Part shown: positions 1 to 11,560 of the stretch, in pieces
Position numbering within the stretch: the stretch's first letter is position 1
How the letters are laid out: each line of letters begins with the position of its first letter
From: Camelus bactrianus
Lineage: Eukaryota > Chordata > Mammalia > Artiodactyla > Camelidae
DNA length: 64,000 nt
Direction: 5' to 3'
Assembly: GCF_048773025.1 (NCBI RefSeq)
Contig: NC_133543.1
Coordinates: 60,178,104-60,242,103 of the forward strand
The notes under the pieces: generated by a model
Told to the model about the DNA's origin: nothing
The model's input: the letters and a program-made list of their open reading frames with translations, nothing else
Database searches by the model: none
Made by a program: the position numbers and the translations under genes

Positions 1-1124
1 TCCAACCCATTTTTGATGCCTCAACCTGCCACTCAGGCAGTACCAGTTTTTGATGGTTTGATGATTTCAATGTCAAAGCCATACTGGGATTCTCCGAAGC
101 TTTCAGCCAGCAGTAAGGAAAATTTTTAGATGTATGATATCAATAACACTGTTATGGGGCTGGAGGCTCTGAGGTGTAAATACTTAAGCTGTTAAAAGGG
201 CTAAAAAAAAAGCAACAAGCAATTGTTAAGTAATGGAAACCTTCAGTAATTACTAGCCCCACTGCCTTGGCTGTAACAGGCAAAATGCGCTGCATCCCAT
301 CACACATCCTGTGATTCACCCCATCCCCCATGAGACAGAGATTAATGCTGCAATATCAAAGAAGGAAAATGTGATTACACCAGATTTTATTGTAATACCA
401 TTATCGATTTGTTGCCATAATAACGTAGGATGCACATTGCTTTACTTCAGTAAGTTTTTATTTTTCTACATTTCCCCCTAGAGATTTGAAAGCCTATATG
501 TCTATAAAATTGCAACCTGGAATCTGCAATTGGAAAGGCCTATCTATTGTTCTAAAGTTTCCTTTAATCTGACTATCCGGGTAGGCATAAACTATCATAG
601 TAATAGAATGTATATCCTCAGTACTATAAATTTTCCATCATTGGGCACCTGTCTCAAGTGTACCTTAATATGGAAGGTGTATCTAGACATACTGAGATTT
701 TTCCTCCATCTTAGTCATTTTTATTTGCGGGATGAAATGGCTTCTGCAGTATGATAGATTTCAAACTTAAACACCCAATAACCCATGACGCCAGCCTTTC
801 CCTCACTACTCTCTTTAAAGTAGAAAACATATTTCAGTTAGTCTTATTAAAACAAAACAAAAAAGCTTTTGAATTTTTCAAGCTTTCTATTGTCCCATCA
901 TTGATTGCCTTTTAAATGACACATTTGTCTCATTTTTGGTTGTATATTTGCCAGTAATATTATTTTGTTAGTAAAACCAAACTTCATCGTAAATTATTAC
1001 TTCATATGTGGATTCATATGAAGTCTGTGGATTCAGTATGTCTTCTGAAATACTACATTTTATGTAATAGGCACCTTTTGTGACACAAATATTATTCCTT
1101 GCCAAGTCTTCCATTCCCTACCTT
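1..1124. other. Unique AT-rich sequence, no gene
   Basis: I recognise no repeat family and no gene here. Open frames are short and start at non-ATG codons. The part at about 290-480 is rich in homeodomain-like TAAT/ATTA words and looks more like constrained non-coding DNA than decayed repeat; this is an impression only. A short perfect inverted repeat at 999-1024 is listed separately. Confidence 0.5.
999..1024. repeat. Perfect 10-bp inverted repeat
   Basis: ACTTCATATG at 999-1008 is followed by a six-base spacer and its exact reverse complement CATATGAAGT at 1015-1024. The word TGTGGATTCA overlaps the spacer (1007-1016) and recurs at 1026-1035. It may be a simple chance palindrome. Confidence 0.8.
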
Positions 1125-2165
1125 CACTCTCTCCCTAGGTCAGGTCATCTAGTCTCATGGCTTTGTGTACCACTTACATAGGGATAGTTTCCAAGTTTGT
1201 ATCTCTAGCTCAAATCTCTTCTGAGTTCAGACTCCTACAGCCAACTGTCTAGTTAACATAGTGTCTCAAGGCCATCTCAGCCTTCACAAATTCTAAGTGA
1301 AGCTGTTGGCTCCCTTTAAACCTGCTTCTCTTCTTCATCTCAATAAATGTCATCACTATCCACCCAGCTGATTATGCCAGAAAGCTAGGGATTCTCCTTC
1401 TCTTCATTCCCCACATCCAGTCCAACAGCACGTTCTGATGGTTCTGTTCCTCAAATGTGTCCAAACCCATCCCCTCCATCCACACCCATCCCCCGCCCCC
1501 TGCCCTTGAGGCTGCTGACTGCCCTGCCCTTGCCAGTATCCACTCAAGCTGTCCTCTTATCCATTTCCCTACATAAGAAATGAATATTCTTTTAAAATAT
1601 AATTTAGATCATGTCACATCATAATTTGACTTAGAATAGAATGAAAAATCCTTGGTATTCTATTTAGAGTCAAGTCTAAACATCTTACTCTGATTTGCCA
1701 AGCCTGGCCAAGCCCATCTTGGCAACATGACTTCCTGTTGTTTCCCCTCTGCTAGATGGGCACCAGCCACTCTTCAGGTCCCACCTCGGGGAATGTGAAA
1801 GTACTATTTCTCTGCTGTGACTGCTCTCCCTCCTGATGTCTGAATTCCCAGTTCCTCTTCACCCTCCAGGTCTCAGTTTAAGTATCACCTGCCTAGAGAG
1901 TTTTCTTCCTGACCACTTAAGTATGATCCCAGCCCCCTACATCACCACCATTATTTCCTTTTATAGCACCTGCTCTATTTTCTTCATAACACTTTCTAAA
2001 ATCCGTAATTGCTCATTTAATTTATTTACTTTTAATTGCCTATCTTTCTCTCCAGAGTAAAATTTCATTTAGGGCAAGGATATTATCTTCCTTGCTTATC
2101 TTTACAACCCCAGAGCCCAACACAGTGTTGGTCGCATAAGAAATGATCAATAAACAGGCTGAGTG
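1125..2165 (+). mobile_element. LINE L2 3' region
   Basis: The stretch follows the L2 3' consensus in order: a block around 1600-1690 resembling the 'gatcatgtca...aaaatcc' part, a block at 1850-1920 resembling 'ctcagtttaagtatcacct...cttcctgacca', then the 'agggcaaggat' and 'cacagtgttgg' blocks and a terminal AATAAA-like end near 2150-2165. It is strongly diverged, as expected for a family that stopped moving long before the placental radiation. The open frame at 1836-2060 lies inside it and is not a gene. Confidence 0.8.
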
Positions 2166-2399
2166 GTGTTCCTCTGGACCATCATTTAATAGAGTCTTAT
2201 CTGGTGGTGCTTATTCACGTCTGTCCCCATCATCTACTTCACTTCCTTTATTCACAATAAACATTGAAAAGTTATTTCAAGTTCTATTACCTTACCACTG
2301 CTGACTTATCATTCAGAAATAACCTGAAAGATGTGAATCAACTTATCTTTCAAGTATTTTCCTAAATTTGCTCATTTCTTCACCTATCAGGTATATGGG

Positions 2400-2730
2400 T
2401 TTGCGTTCAGTCACAAATGGCCACAAAAGTTCAGTGGCTTCATACAATGAAAGTTTATTTCTACTCATGTTCTATGTCCCGGGCACATCAGCAAAAGACT
2501 CTGCTCTGGTCATTCAGGGATGCGAATGAATGAGCAGAGGTCTCAGCGCCTTCTGGCTGCAAGTGTGTCATAGTGCCACCTCAGTTTCCATGGAAGGAGA
2601 ACAGAGAAATTAGATGTCAAACATACTTTTTCCTTATTCCAGAAATAGCACACCACACCTCTGCTCACATTTCATTGGCCAGAACTACTGGTATGTCCCT
2701 GCCTAACTACAAGGAACCAGTAAGTGATAA
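2400..2730 (+). repeat. Ancient mammalian interspersed repeat, class unsure
   Basis: A block 'cagtggcttcatacaatgaa' followed about 200 bases later by 'cattggccagaactactgg' and 'cctaactacaagg' occurs in this order in an old mammalian dispersed repeat that I recognise but cannot name with certainty. It could be an LTR or a DNA transposon remnant. The open frame at 2573-2905 overlaps it and has no recognisable domain. Confidence 0.5.
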
Positions 2731-3329
2731 ACTCAAGGATAAACTCTCTCTGCCACTCCTGCTATACTATCCATATGGCATAACTAACAATCTTAAAGTT
2801 TTTAGAACTCTCTGTCTTTCTATTGTAGATGAAGGAGGTGTGTGTATGTGTATATTTATATATATATTGCTCAGCTTAAATATATGGCACTTATTTGTAA
2901 TGTAATTCAATTTAGGAGAGAGTATTTATATATACATGAGCAGTTAATATGCACAACTCACATTGAACAAAACCTTGAAAAGATCTTGTGTTTCATAACA
3001 TACTGTGTAAATTGATATAATAAAGGCAACAGTGTAACTGTGGGTGAGAAAAATAGAAATAAGAAAAATGAAAAGAATATTTTATTCAGCCATAAAAATA
3101 AATACTATCTCAAGTGTAATTTGTTCTTTCAGTCTGACAAAAGACATATATGCATTAAGATATTAAAAAAAAAAGTTCCCATGGATCCCCACTGCTCTCT
3201 AGATCAAAAACTTTTCACTATAACTGTGAAAGTCTTCCATCACTTAATATTACCTTATCTACTATACTCTTTCAAAAATAAATCTTTATTTGTGCTAAAG
3301 ATTTGGCCTAGCTCTAGCAATGGAAATCA
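2731..3329. other. Unique AT-rich sequence
   Basis: Low-complexity TA/TG stretches at about 2835-2870 and 2920-2935. No family recognised and no convincing coding frame; the frame at 3040-3399 starts at a non-ATG codon and is lysine-rich low-complexity sequence. Confidence 0.5.
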
Positions 3330-3755
3330 GAAAAATATATGGTCTTTGACTTCAAGAAATCCATTTAATGAGGGAAGGCTGACACTTATAAATGCTTAAG
3401 TATAGTATGATGATGCTTCCAAGTACTATAGGAACAGAGAAGAGAGGTAGAGAAGCCTTCATGGGAGTGGTGATATTTGATCAGAAACTTAAAGAATTAT
3501 TTGAGGGGAATGGGAGTGGGGAATCCAGTTCAAAAATCACTAGACCAAGTTCCAGCGAGAGGTTTGTGCCCAACTACATTGCATATCAATATAAAAGCCC
3601 ATGCTCACATCTTTAGCCAGGCCACCTGTGTTGGGGAGCAGTCCAAAGAGATGGAGAGTAGTTGATTAGGTATAGAAAACAGTGAAAGGTGCTCAAAAAG
3701 AGAGCAAAGCATGTATAAGGTCACAAAGAAATGAAAGAGCCTGGTGTGTATCAAA
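3330..3755 (-). mobile_element. LINE L2 fragment, antisense
   Basis: Read on the plus strand it shows the reverse of L2 3' sequence: 'gaagccttcatgggagtggtgatatttgat' territory at 3450-3480, then 'tgctcaaaaagagagcaaagcatgtataaggtc' territory at 3690-3722. These correspond to the antisense L2 blocks 'gaaggcttcctggaggaggtgacatttga' and 'agcatgtgcaaaggccctga'. Divergence is high, and several short frames here are artefacts. Confidence 0.6.
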
Positions 3756-3764
3756 TTGACAAAT

Positions 3765-4400
3765 GCCAAAAGTTGAATCTCATATTCCATTGGGAAGGCT
3801 GTCTCATACTTTGCTAAGGCAAAAAGTACAACCCCTAGAGAGAAGAATTTGACAACCTCTAGTAAAACTGCCTATATGTTATCGATTGACTCAGCAATTC
3901 CTTTCTAGGACTCTATCCCAAAATTGACACTGGCAAAAGCATGAAAAGACATTATGTACAAGCCTATTGATTACAGCCTTATTTTTAAAACAAAAAAATA
4001 GAAACAAAATTAACTTTCAGTCAACAGGGACTAGCTGAATAAACTATGATCCATCTATACAATACAGACACTGCACCTGGAAAAGTCACAGAGACTATCT
4101 TTATTAACTACAATGGCATACCTTATATTTAAGTAAAAAGTAAGTGACGAAGAATAAGTATAGGGTACTATCATTGATCTGGGCAAGGAGGGACGTGAGT
4201 ATTTATATTATATACATTGAACATATGAAATTGTCATGTTTAGTTTAACAAGCAGTCAGATATTGATAATTTGATGTCCTATTTAATGTATCCATATTAG
4301 CCTATATTTTTAAAAGTGAAAAAGTAAAAATTTCAAATGATGTCTTCAAGATACAATGACACATATCCTAGATTTACCATAAATAATCCCAATTTACACT
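3765..4400 (+). mobile_element. Old L1 fragment, ORF2 end and 3' UTR
   Basis: The order of blocks matches the C-terminal end of L1 ORF2: 'actcagcaattcctttctaggactctat' region at 3888-3916, 'attatgtacaagcctattgattacagcc' at 3950-3980, 'caacagggactagctgaataaactatgatccatc' at 4022-4055. An old L1 3' UTR-like tail follows. Stops and gaps are frequent. It is likely an early L1M-type copy. Confidence 0.7.
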
Positions 4401-5015
4401 TGTTTCCAAGGTGTAGTTATTAATACAATCACTTTTCACTCTTAAAAGTATCTCAATATAGACCAAAATTTTATGGTCATATAGGGGACAGAGGGGGAGA
4501 AAAGATGAAAGGACAGGTTGGAATGAAGAAATAAGGGTAAAAAGAACAGAGATAGAATTTGACTACTTGAACACTGTTTTGTCAATTTAACATTGAAAAT
4601 ATATAAATATTTTAAATTAAAAGTTAAATGAAAACAATAAAGCTCAAGGCATGTTTATTTGGTAGCATAACTATACAGAAACAATTTAGAATGACATAAA
4701 AATGCAATAATGGTTCCTTAGTGGGAAAAGAAAAAAGAAGAACTGTAAACATATCTTAAGCTATTTTCATAAATTATTGTATTCTTGATACTGTTGGTAT
4801 TATTCTAAGATAGCTTTGTGTATAGTACAGAGTAAAAGCAAGTGAATAATTGTACTGGCATCATTAACAACCAAGATTTTCAGCATGAGAGAAGAGATGA
4901 TAAAGAGAAATTTCAGTAAATATTCAGTAGCTCTCAATTTGAATATAAAAGCTTTAGTGGGAACTCAGGATATATGCTTTATATTGCAATATATATTTAT
5001 ATATAAAACACCTTA
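4401..5015. other. AT-rich sequence, possibly old L1 tail
   Basis: Very AT-rich with poly-A stretches. Parts could be further old L1 3' UTR on the plus strand, but I cannot align it with confidence. No gene seen. Confidence 0.35.
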
Positions 5016-6015
5016 TTTTTTTTTTAGAGCAACTACAGGTTCATAGCAAAATTGAGAGGAAAGTACAGAGATTTCCTATGTACTTCTTGCCTCCACACAT
5101 GCTTAAACTACATTAACATCAACATCACTCACCAGAGTGGAATAATTTCTACAGTTGATGAACCCACATTGATACCCAAAGCCCATAGATTATACCAGGG
5201 TTTACTCTTGGTGTTATCCATTCTATGGGTTTGGACAAATGTGCAATGACACGTTTTTATCATTATAACATCATACAAAGTATTTTCACTGCTCTAAAAA
5301 TGCTCTGTTCTCTACCTGTTCATCCCTCCCAACCCCCACACATGGCAACTGCTATCTTTTTACTGTCTCCATAGTTTTGCTATTTCCAGACTATCATTTT
5401 GTTTTCTTACAATGTCTTTGTCTGGTTTTGGAATCAAGTTAATCCTGGTCTCATGAGTTAGGTAGTAGTCCCTCGGCTTCTATCTTCTGAAAAAGACTAG
5501 AGAATAGGCATAATTTCTTCCTTAAATGTTTGGTGAATTTACCAGGAACCCATCTGTGCCTGGTACTTTCTTTTTTGGAAGAGTATTAACTAAAGATTTT
5601 ATTTCTTTAATAGATATAGGCTTATTCAGATGGTCTGTTTCTTCTTTTGTGAGTTTTGGCAGATTGTCTTTTTCAAAAAATTGGTCCATTTCATCTAGGT
5701 TATCAAATTTGTCAACATAGAGTTGTTCAGAGCATTCCTTTATTATCCTTTTAATGTCCAATGGATCTGTAGTGATGGTCACACTTTCATTTCTGATATT
5801 AGTAATTTGTATCCTCTTCTGTTTTTTTGTATTTAGTCTGGCTAGAGGCTTATCAATTTTATTTATTTTTCTCAAGGGACCATACTTTGGTTTCATTGAT
5901 TTTCTCTATTGATTTAGTTTTCAATTTTGTTTATTTCCACTTTAATTCTTAGTACTTTTCTTTTGCTTACATTGGGTTTAATTTGCTCTTATTTTTCTAG
6001 TTTCCTGATGTGTTA
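5016..6015 (-). mobile_element. L1 remains: 3' UTR joined to ORF2 linker/RT
   Basis: A T-rich run at about 5015-5027 is the A-tail of a minus-strand L1. From 5028 to about 5395 the sequence matches the antisense of an old L1 3' UTR. From about 5396 to 6015 it matches antisense ORF2 between endonuclease and reverse transcriptase. The minus-strand frame 5522-5896 (124 codons) contains L1-like words: KINKIDKPLARL, NLDEMDQFFEK, LPKLTKEE, LNKPIS and KKVPGTDGF. The 3' UTR thus sits directly beside mid-ORF2 with most of RT and the C-terminus absent, so either a large internal deletion occurred or one L1 landed in another. It is not a working gene. Confidence 0.85.
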
Positions 6016-6511
6016 TATCTTGAAAACCAACAAACAAAAACATATTCCTAATTCTGTACACTGAAAAAATGTAGAGACAATGACTAATTCAGTCGCTCTG
6101 AGCATGCCTAGCATCCACATTGTGGTCACTACTATGAATTCTTTCTAAAAGGAGCCAGGGATCCTTGAAGAAATAGATGCCTCCAGACTCTGGGTAGGAA
6201 AAGTCAAGATAGCCTGAATTTCTTGTTATACCAGCAAGCAAAGAAGCTCTCAATGACTACTAAACCCAAGGAAAAGGATTCAGGGTGCAGCTTGAATAGC
6301 CTCCCACTGGCATAAGAGGGTGGAAAGGAGAGACTCTTGCATTTATCCTGCTTTTCTTTAACTGTACCTCAGTATAAGCAATTACTTTATATTTGGAAAC
6401 TTCTCTTTATGGAAGTGTTCATACTAATAAATAAAGCTTTTGAAACTCAAATATTACTGGTTTACATTCCTAGTTAATTAATCAATCTGGAAAATGATCA
6501 TCAATAAGATT
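6016..6511. other. Unique spacer
   Basis: No repeat family or gene recognised. It ends in the left copy of the 13-bp target-site duplication of the next element. Confidence 0.5.
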
Positions 6512-6524
6512 ATAAAAGGACTTG

Positions 6525-6837
6525 GAGAGGGGAGAGTATAGCTCAGCAGTAGAGTGCGTGCCTAGCATGCACGAGGTCCTGGGTTCAATCCTCAGTACCT
6601 CCACTTAAATAAATAAATAAGTCTAATTACCTACCCCCACCCCAAAAATGAAACTCTTGACCTACTGTATAGCACAGGGAACTATATTCAATTTCTTGCA
6701 ATAACATGTAATGGAAAAGAATTTGAAAAGAAAAAAAATATGTATGTATGTATATGTATAACTGAATCATTTTGCTATACACCTGAAACTAACCAACTAC
6801 ACTTTAATAAAAAATAAAATTTTTTAAAATTTAATAA
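6525..6837 (+). mobile_element. Camelid tRNA-derived SINE joined to an L1 3' end
   Basis: The SINE head has a tRNA-like A box (TAGCTCAGCAGT, 6539-6550) and B box (GGTTCAATCC, 6582-6591) for RNA polymerase III, then AAATAAATAAAT and a C-rich block ending about 6648. From about 6655 the sequence is an even-toed-ungulate L1 3' end ('cctactgtatagcacaggg' to 'actttaataaaaaataaaa'). The 13-bp word ATAAAAGGACTTG stands on both outer sides (6512-6524 and 6838-6850), so the two parts are enclosed by one target-site duplication. Either this is a SINE with an L1 3' tail that moved as one piece, or an L1 end landed in the SINE's A-tail. The A-rich junction does not decide this. Confidence 0.85.
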
Positions 6838-6850
6838 ATAAAAGGACTTG

Positions 6851-7759
6851 CAGTTAGTTGTTATGTAACTTCTGAGGATGTACACATCACCTCTGTAGTA
6901 GTCTGATAATGCATTTTGATGTAATAATCAGTACACACAGAATACAAGGATCATCACAGGGATGCAACCAGCACAACCTGAAAAGTGGAAAATCCATTAG
7001 AAAACTACCTGTTTTTTTGAACAAAGAATGTAAGATAAAAAGAAAAAAGAAAGAGGTAGACTCTACAGGCCTAATTAAACTTAAGAGACATGTCAAACAA
7101 TTGCAGTATTTGGACTTATTTGTAACTTGATTCAAACAAGCAAAATATATAGAGCAAAAATGTAGTCAGTTATAAGATGGTATCTAGAAAATGTGAATAC
7201 AAGCTGGATATTTGATTATCGATTATTGTTCATCTACACTTCATAGTTACAGCATATAATTATGGTTAATGTACTTCACAAGCAAACAAAAACCTCAAAT
7301 ACTCTATTGGCAATTCCTACAGATCAAAAGAAATATCTTTTTTTCTTCTCTGGAGCACATGCCTCTTGGCCTTGCTACATTTTCTCTGTAGTATCTCATC
7401 TCTACTGTCAAATCCAAAGAACTGACACCAGAAACCAAAGGCTTTAACTCTAGGAAGACTGTGAGCAGTGGATGGCTACGGTGTTACCTTGCAAATAATG
7501 ACCAGAGGAAAATCCCAGAATATCTGGGGGGAGTAGGAGCAGATTGCCATTGGGCTATAGGAAAATCAGTTTACAAACCAGAATGGGTGGTTACAAACAG
7601 GAGGAAAGCTGAAACAGGTGCTGAGAAACTAAGTTTAGCTGAGTAATAAGAATGGAATCCAGGTTAAAGATAGAGTCAGAACAGATGGAACAAAAGTTGA
7701 GCAGTAAGCAATGTTGAATAACCAGAACAGGAACAGTGTCAGAACCAGAATCAAGAAAG
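6851..7759. other. Unique sequence
   Basis: No repeat or gene recognised. Overlapping frames on both strands at about 6887-7135 are short and low-complexity. Ends at the target-site duplication of the following SINE. Confidence 0.5.
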
Positions 7760-7771
7760 ATACAGAAATCA

Positions 7772-7913
7772 GGGGGAGTGGTTAGCTCAGTGGTAGAGTG
7801 CATGCCTAGCGTGCATGAGGTCCTGGGTTCAATCCGCGGTACCTCCACTAAAAATTAAAATAAAATGAATAAACCTAATTACCCCCCCCAAAAAAACAAA
7901 ACAAAACCAAAAA
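7772..7913 (+). mobile_element. Camelid tRNA-derived SINE with target-site duplication
   Basis: The head contains an A box (TAGCTCAGTGG, 7783-7793) and an intact B box (GGTTCAATCC, 7826-7835), followed by a short A/T-rich stretch, a C8 block (about 7882-7889) and an A-rich tail. ATACAGAAATCA is duplicated exactly at 7760-7771 and 7914-7925. The perfect 12-bp duplication and intact promoter boxes suggest a fairly young insertion. SINEs of this kind encode no protein and move with L1 enzymes. Confidence 0.92.
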
Positions 7914-7925
7914 ATACAGAAATCA

Positions 7926-8404
7926 ATCTCTGAAGAAGCAATAGAGAACAGAATCTTACCAGCTTGTTATGAAGAAAACTTCCCTTGAAGCAAGGGTAAT
8001 TTTTAAAGCATTGGCCAGAAGCTTTTTCTCAAAACTTCACTTGCCTTAAAAGAATTTTGGTTCTGGGTAGGTAGGAAATTATATGCTGTTTACTACACAA
8101 TTATACATTATTCATTGTACATACTAACTGTAAAAAAAAAAAGAAAAGAAACCTTAATGGCAGCATATCATAGTGTTTAGTTAAGGAGTAAATAAAATTA
8201 AGTATTTAAAGCACATTCAAAGCACTTATTTAAAGCTCCTTAAATGTTATTTTCAAAACAATAACAACTAATATTGAAGGGAGGTTGTGTTTGTAAATTA
8301 TATCTTGTTGAAGAAGGTCACTAAATCCTGTCATTTCTACTCCTTTAAGGTCTTTAAACTTATTTCTCCTTGACGTCTCTGCTGACATAACTTTAGTTTA
8401 AGCC
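7926..8404. other. Unique AT-rich sequence
   Basis: Nothing recognised apart from an A-run near 8132-8143. Confidence 0.5.
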
Positions 8405-8762
8405 GATGGTTCTCAGAATGTAATCCAGGGATCCCTGAGGGTTCCTGAGACTCTTTCAAGGGGTCCATGAGGTCAAAACGATTTCATAACAATATTAAGA
8501 TATCATTTGTCCATTTTTACTCTCACTGTCTCCCAGATATTCAGCAGAATTTTCCAGAAGCTACATGACATGTGATGACATCTTTACTCTGATGACTACT
8601 AGAAAATGTGTTTGCTCTTGTGCTTTAAAGCTTTCTCACTTTTTGTTTCTATTATAGTAAAGATCAATAGATAGAACTTATATAACTGTAAATTCTTGAG
8701 GCCCTCCATGATTTTTAAGAGTTTAAAGGGGCCCTAAAAACAAAAAGATTGAGAACTGCTAC
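8405..8762. mobile_element. Non-autonomous hAT-type DNA transposon
   Basis: It begins 'gatggttctcagaatg' and ends 'gattgagaactgct', imperfect terminal inverted repeats of the CAGTGGTTCTCA type used by many mammalian hAT (Charlie-like) elements. The interior 'tccatgaggtcaaaacgatttcat' and 'ctacatgacatgtgatgacatc' blocks match an old mammal-wide element that I recognise but cannot name. No transposase is encoded. Confidence 0.75.
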
Positions 8763-11089
8763 TTTAAACCATCATTTGTTGCTTTAATTTTTACAAGTGC
8801 TTCCTAATATATTCCTCCCTCTTTCTAATTTCTCCAGAATTCTCACTCAAAAATGCAAAACTGATTATATTGCATTTCTGCCTAAAATTTTTATATCTCT
8901 TATAATGTGTAAGATGGAGAAGTAGCAAAACCCAGTGGAACAAATAAGTGAGCCTTTGGTTTCATCTAGGGCTGAAATTCCATGTGTGTCAGACTGTTAA
9001 CTGTCCCCAAATAACAATTTATGTTACCTCATTTTTGTAATAAAACCCTCTGAGTTTTAGCTTGAACACATGACATTACCACTAGAGATTACTCCCTTGA
9101 ACATAAGCGTGGTCATATGATGTTGGGCACTGGGAGATATAAGCAGCTTCCAGGTCAAGTTGTCCAAAATAGAAACTGGTTTCCTTATACTTCTTTCCTC
9201 TTTTCCACAAGCTTCAGTGGGAACTAGAGGCTGCTGAGGCAGCCTCAGCCATGTGGATGAAAATCATACTTACCTACTTCAGGTTGTCTGCCCAAGACCA
9301 TACTGTTTCATGGGAAAAAAATTAGCGTGTCATGAGTCAGTTTTGACCAAGTAGGCAAAGATCTGGGCCTAACCTCAACCCAGTGCTTGCATGACCTGAA
9401 TTCCTCAGATAAATTTGTATAGAAGGCTCTTTCTAGATATTTTTAGATTCCTACTCTGGGTTCTCATTAACCTGGGCATGCTCTAAACAATACTTTTTCA
9501 TTTATCCTTTTACTTAATGTTAATGAAGTACACTAAGCACTGTGCACAGTAGTATAGCAATATTTAGTCTCTATTCAATACATCTAGCAACACCATGGGA
9601 TTCCAAATGGGGAAAAAAAAAAAGTGTTCTGATAGGCATACAGAGCAAAGTGACACTTGTTGAGGTCCCTGCTACTTGTGGACAGACCCAGAAACCATGT
9701 GACTGGGCTCTTGGCTGTTGGACAGACTTGGGAACAAGTGATAGGGTTCCAGATTTATTAGACAGGGCAGTTAAGAAGAAAGTGGGACACTAGTTCCAGG
9801 CTCAGTTTGTGAAAAAGAGCGAGGTCTGCCCAGAGGGGACCCTGGGTATGACTGAGAAGTAAGCACATCTTTTATAAAGCATGGCCTATTCTCGAATCCA
9901 GGAGAAACTGAACATGGAATTAGAAGATGAGTGACCCAAGCTCATCAAGAGCTGAAGAAGCCAAATAAGGAGAAATGTTTCTGCAGTAACAGGGGATGTG
10001 TGTGGAATGTTGGAATTATACCTTTTGTAGACATACTTTTTTTTCCATGTGAAAAAGGCACATACTTTCCCAGCCCATTTTTTGTTTAAAATGGAAATGT
10101 GCCCCTTTTGGGGAATTGACAGTGTTATGATAACATTTTTACTGAAAATAGTTTCAAATTTTATATTGTTTTTAGATTGAACCATATGAAATTGCTGCTT
10201 TGTGGATCAGACACAGAGTCAAAGACTCACACAACTGTAAGAAGGTAGGAGTGAAGGCCAGGAAGGCCTCTTTTGAGAAATCAGAAAATGCAAGAATTGC
10301 AGGTAAGCCAGCCCCAAAGATCACAGATACCTGCAGCCTCAAAGTGGCTTGTACTCAGGAGGATGTCAAAATGCCAAAGGTAAAAACCTTACCTCTGCCA
10401 TCTACCTGGGGTCTGTCTAAAGCTAAAGCATAATGGCTTTTCCTTCTCTTCTCTTACAAATCTAACGCAAGTGCCTTTCATTGATAGTTTCTAATTTGAA
10501 TCCTGCTGGCAAGGGAATGTGTAGAACACAGTTTTGAGGTGTTACACCCCTGTGGTACAGTAGGGAACCTAGAGGAGCTTTAACGTATGTTAATGTCATT
10601 TTTATTGATTAGACTCTGGGTAGAGTTTCTGGAGTAGAATAAATAAGAGTTCAAAGCAGAAAGAGAAGGTAGAGGAGGTTATGTGTCAACTCAGACTCCT
10701 TTCCTCTCAAGTGGCCCTTTTCCCTTTGCTCCCTCTGCTTCTCCAGTGCCCCCTTTATTGTGGATAAATGGAGATGCTGCTAACACTCATACCTCAGATG
10801 GGTGTGTGTACACATGTGTGTGTGCACATGGGTGTGTACTTCCTTAGGATCCATAAAAAAAGACTTTTAGTTATTTTACTGTCCTCTACACCTCCCTTCA
10901 TTCAAGGAATAAAAGTCACATCTACAATTTTTAAATTGGGGGAATTGGAGTTGTTTCGAAATGTATGTAACATATTGACCAGGAAAGAGGGATATCTGGG
11001 ATTCCCTGCTATAACATTAAATATATACTTTATTCATTGATGTCCATTTACAACAAAAACTGATGTGTTATTGTTAATGAAAATATAAT
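8763..11089. other. Long unique stretch, no gene
   Basis: A weak L2-like piece may lie at about 8815-8905. Otherwise I see no repeat family. Frames at 9542-9793, 9886-10185 and 10200-10433 have no recognisable domain. No splice-flanked exon stood out on reading, though short exons could be missed. Confidence 0.45.
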
Positions 11090-11560
11090 TTTTCATTTGG
11101 TAAAGATGCCCCCAGACCCACTATTTCAGTTTTTCAGATTGATTATTTAAGAAACCAGTGGCAGATTAAATCATGGGGCTTTCATTGTAATTAAATCTAA
11201 TTCTTGGACATTATATTAATGCTGGACTATCAGTATAATAATGGCCACCAGTGTACTTTTCATTTATATTTCCACAATACTATCTATCTATGGAAGGCAG
11301 CTAATTTGTCATAATGGAAAGTTAGTGTTCTTAAGGTACATTTTAAAAGGGTAATTTCTTATGACTTGACCACAATAGTTCATGCTGGGGAATTATATCA
11401 TTTTTTTCAATATGTCAATGTTAATCCATTTTGCAGTCTGTTTAAGCCTGGTTGGGTGCTCAGTGGTTAAAGCTGTAATTGTCTCACACATTGTCGTAAA
11501 TACATAGAAAGACATTGAGAGAAATTATCTGTGAAAATAGTTTCATGTATCTTGGGAATT
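11090..11560. other. Candidate conserved non-coding element
   Basis: Repeat-free AT-rich block with clustered homeodomain-type words (ATTAAATC, GTAATTAAATCTAAT, ATTAATG, TGTAATTG). It has the texture of ancient non-coding enhancers near developmental genes. Conservation cannot be measured here, so this is inference. Confidence 0.3.

Noticed and set aside
2573-2905. 110-codon plus-strand open frame
   Set aside because: It overlaps an ancient interspersed repeat and runs into TA-rich low-complexity sequence.
6539-6600. Possible genuine tRNA gene
   Set aside because: The A and B boxes are present, but the sequence does not fold into a full cloverleaf and continues into a SINE tail; it is a SINE head.
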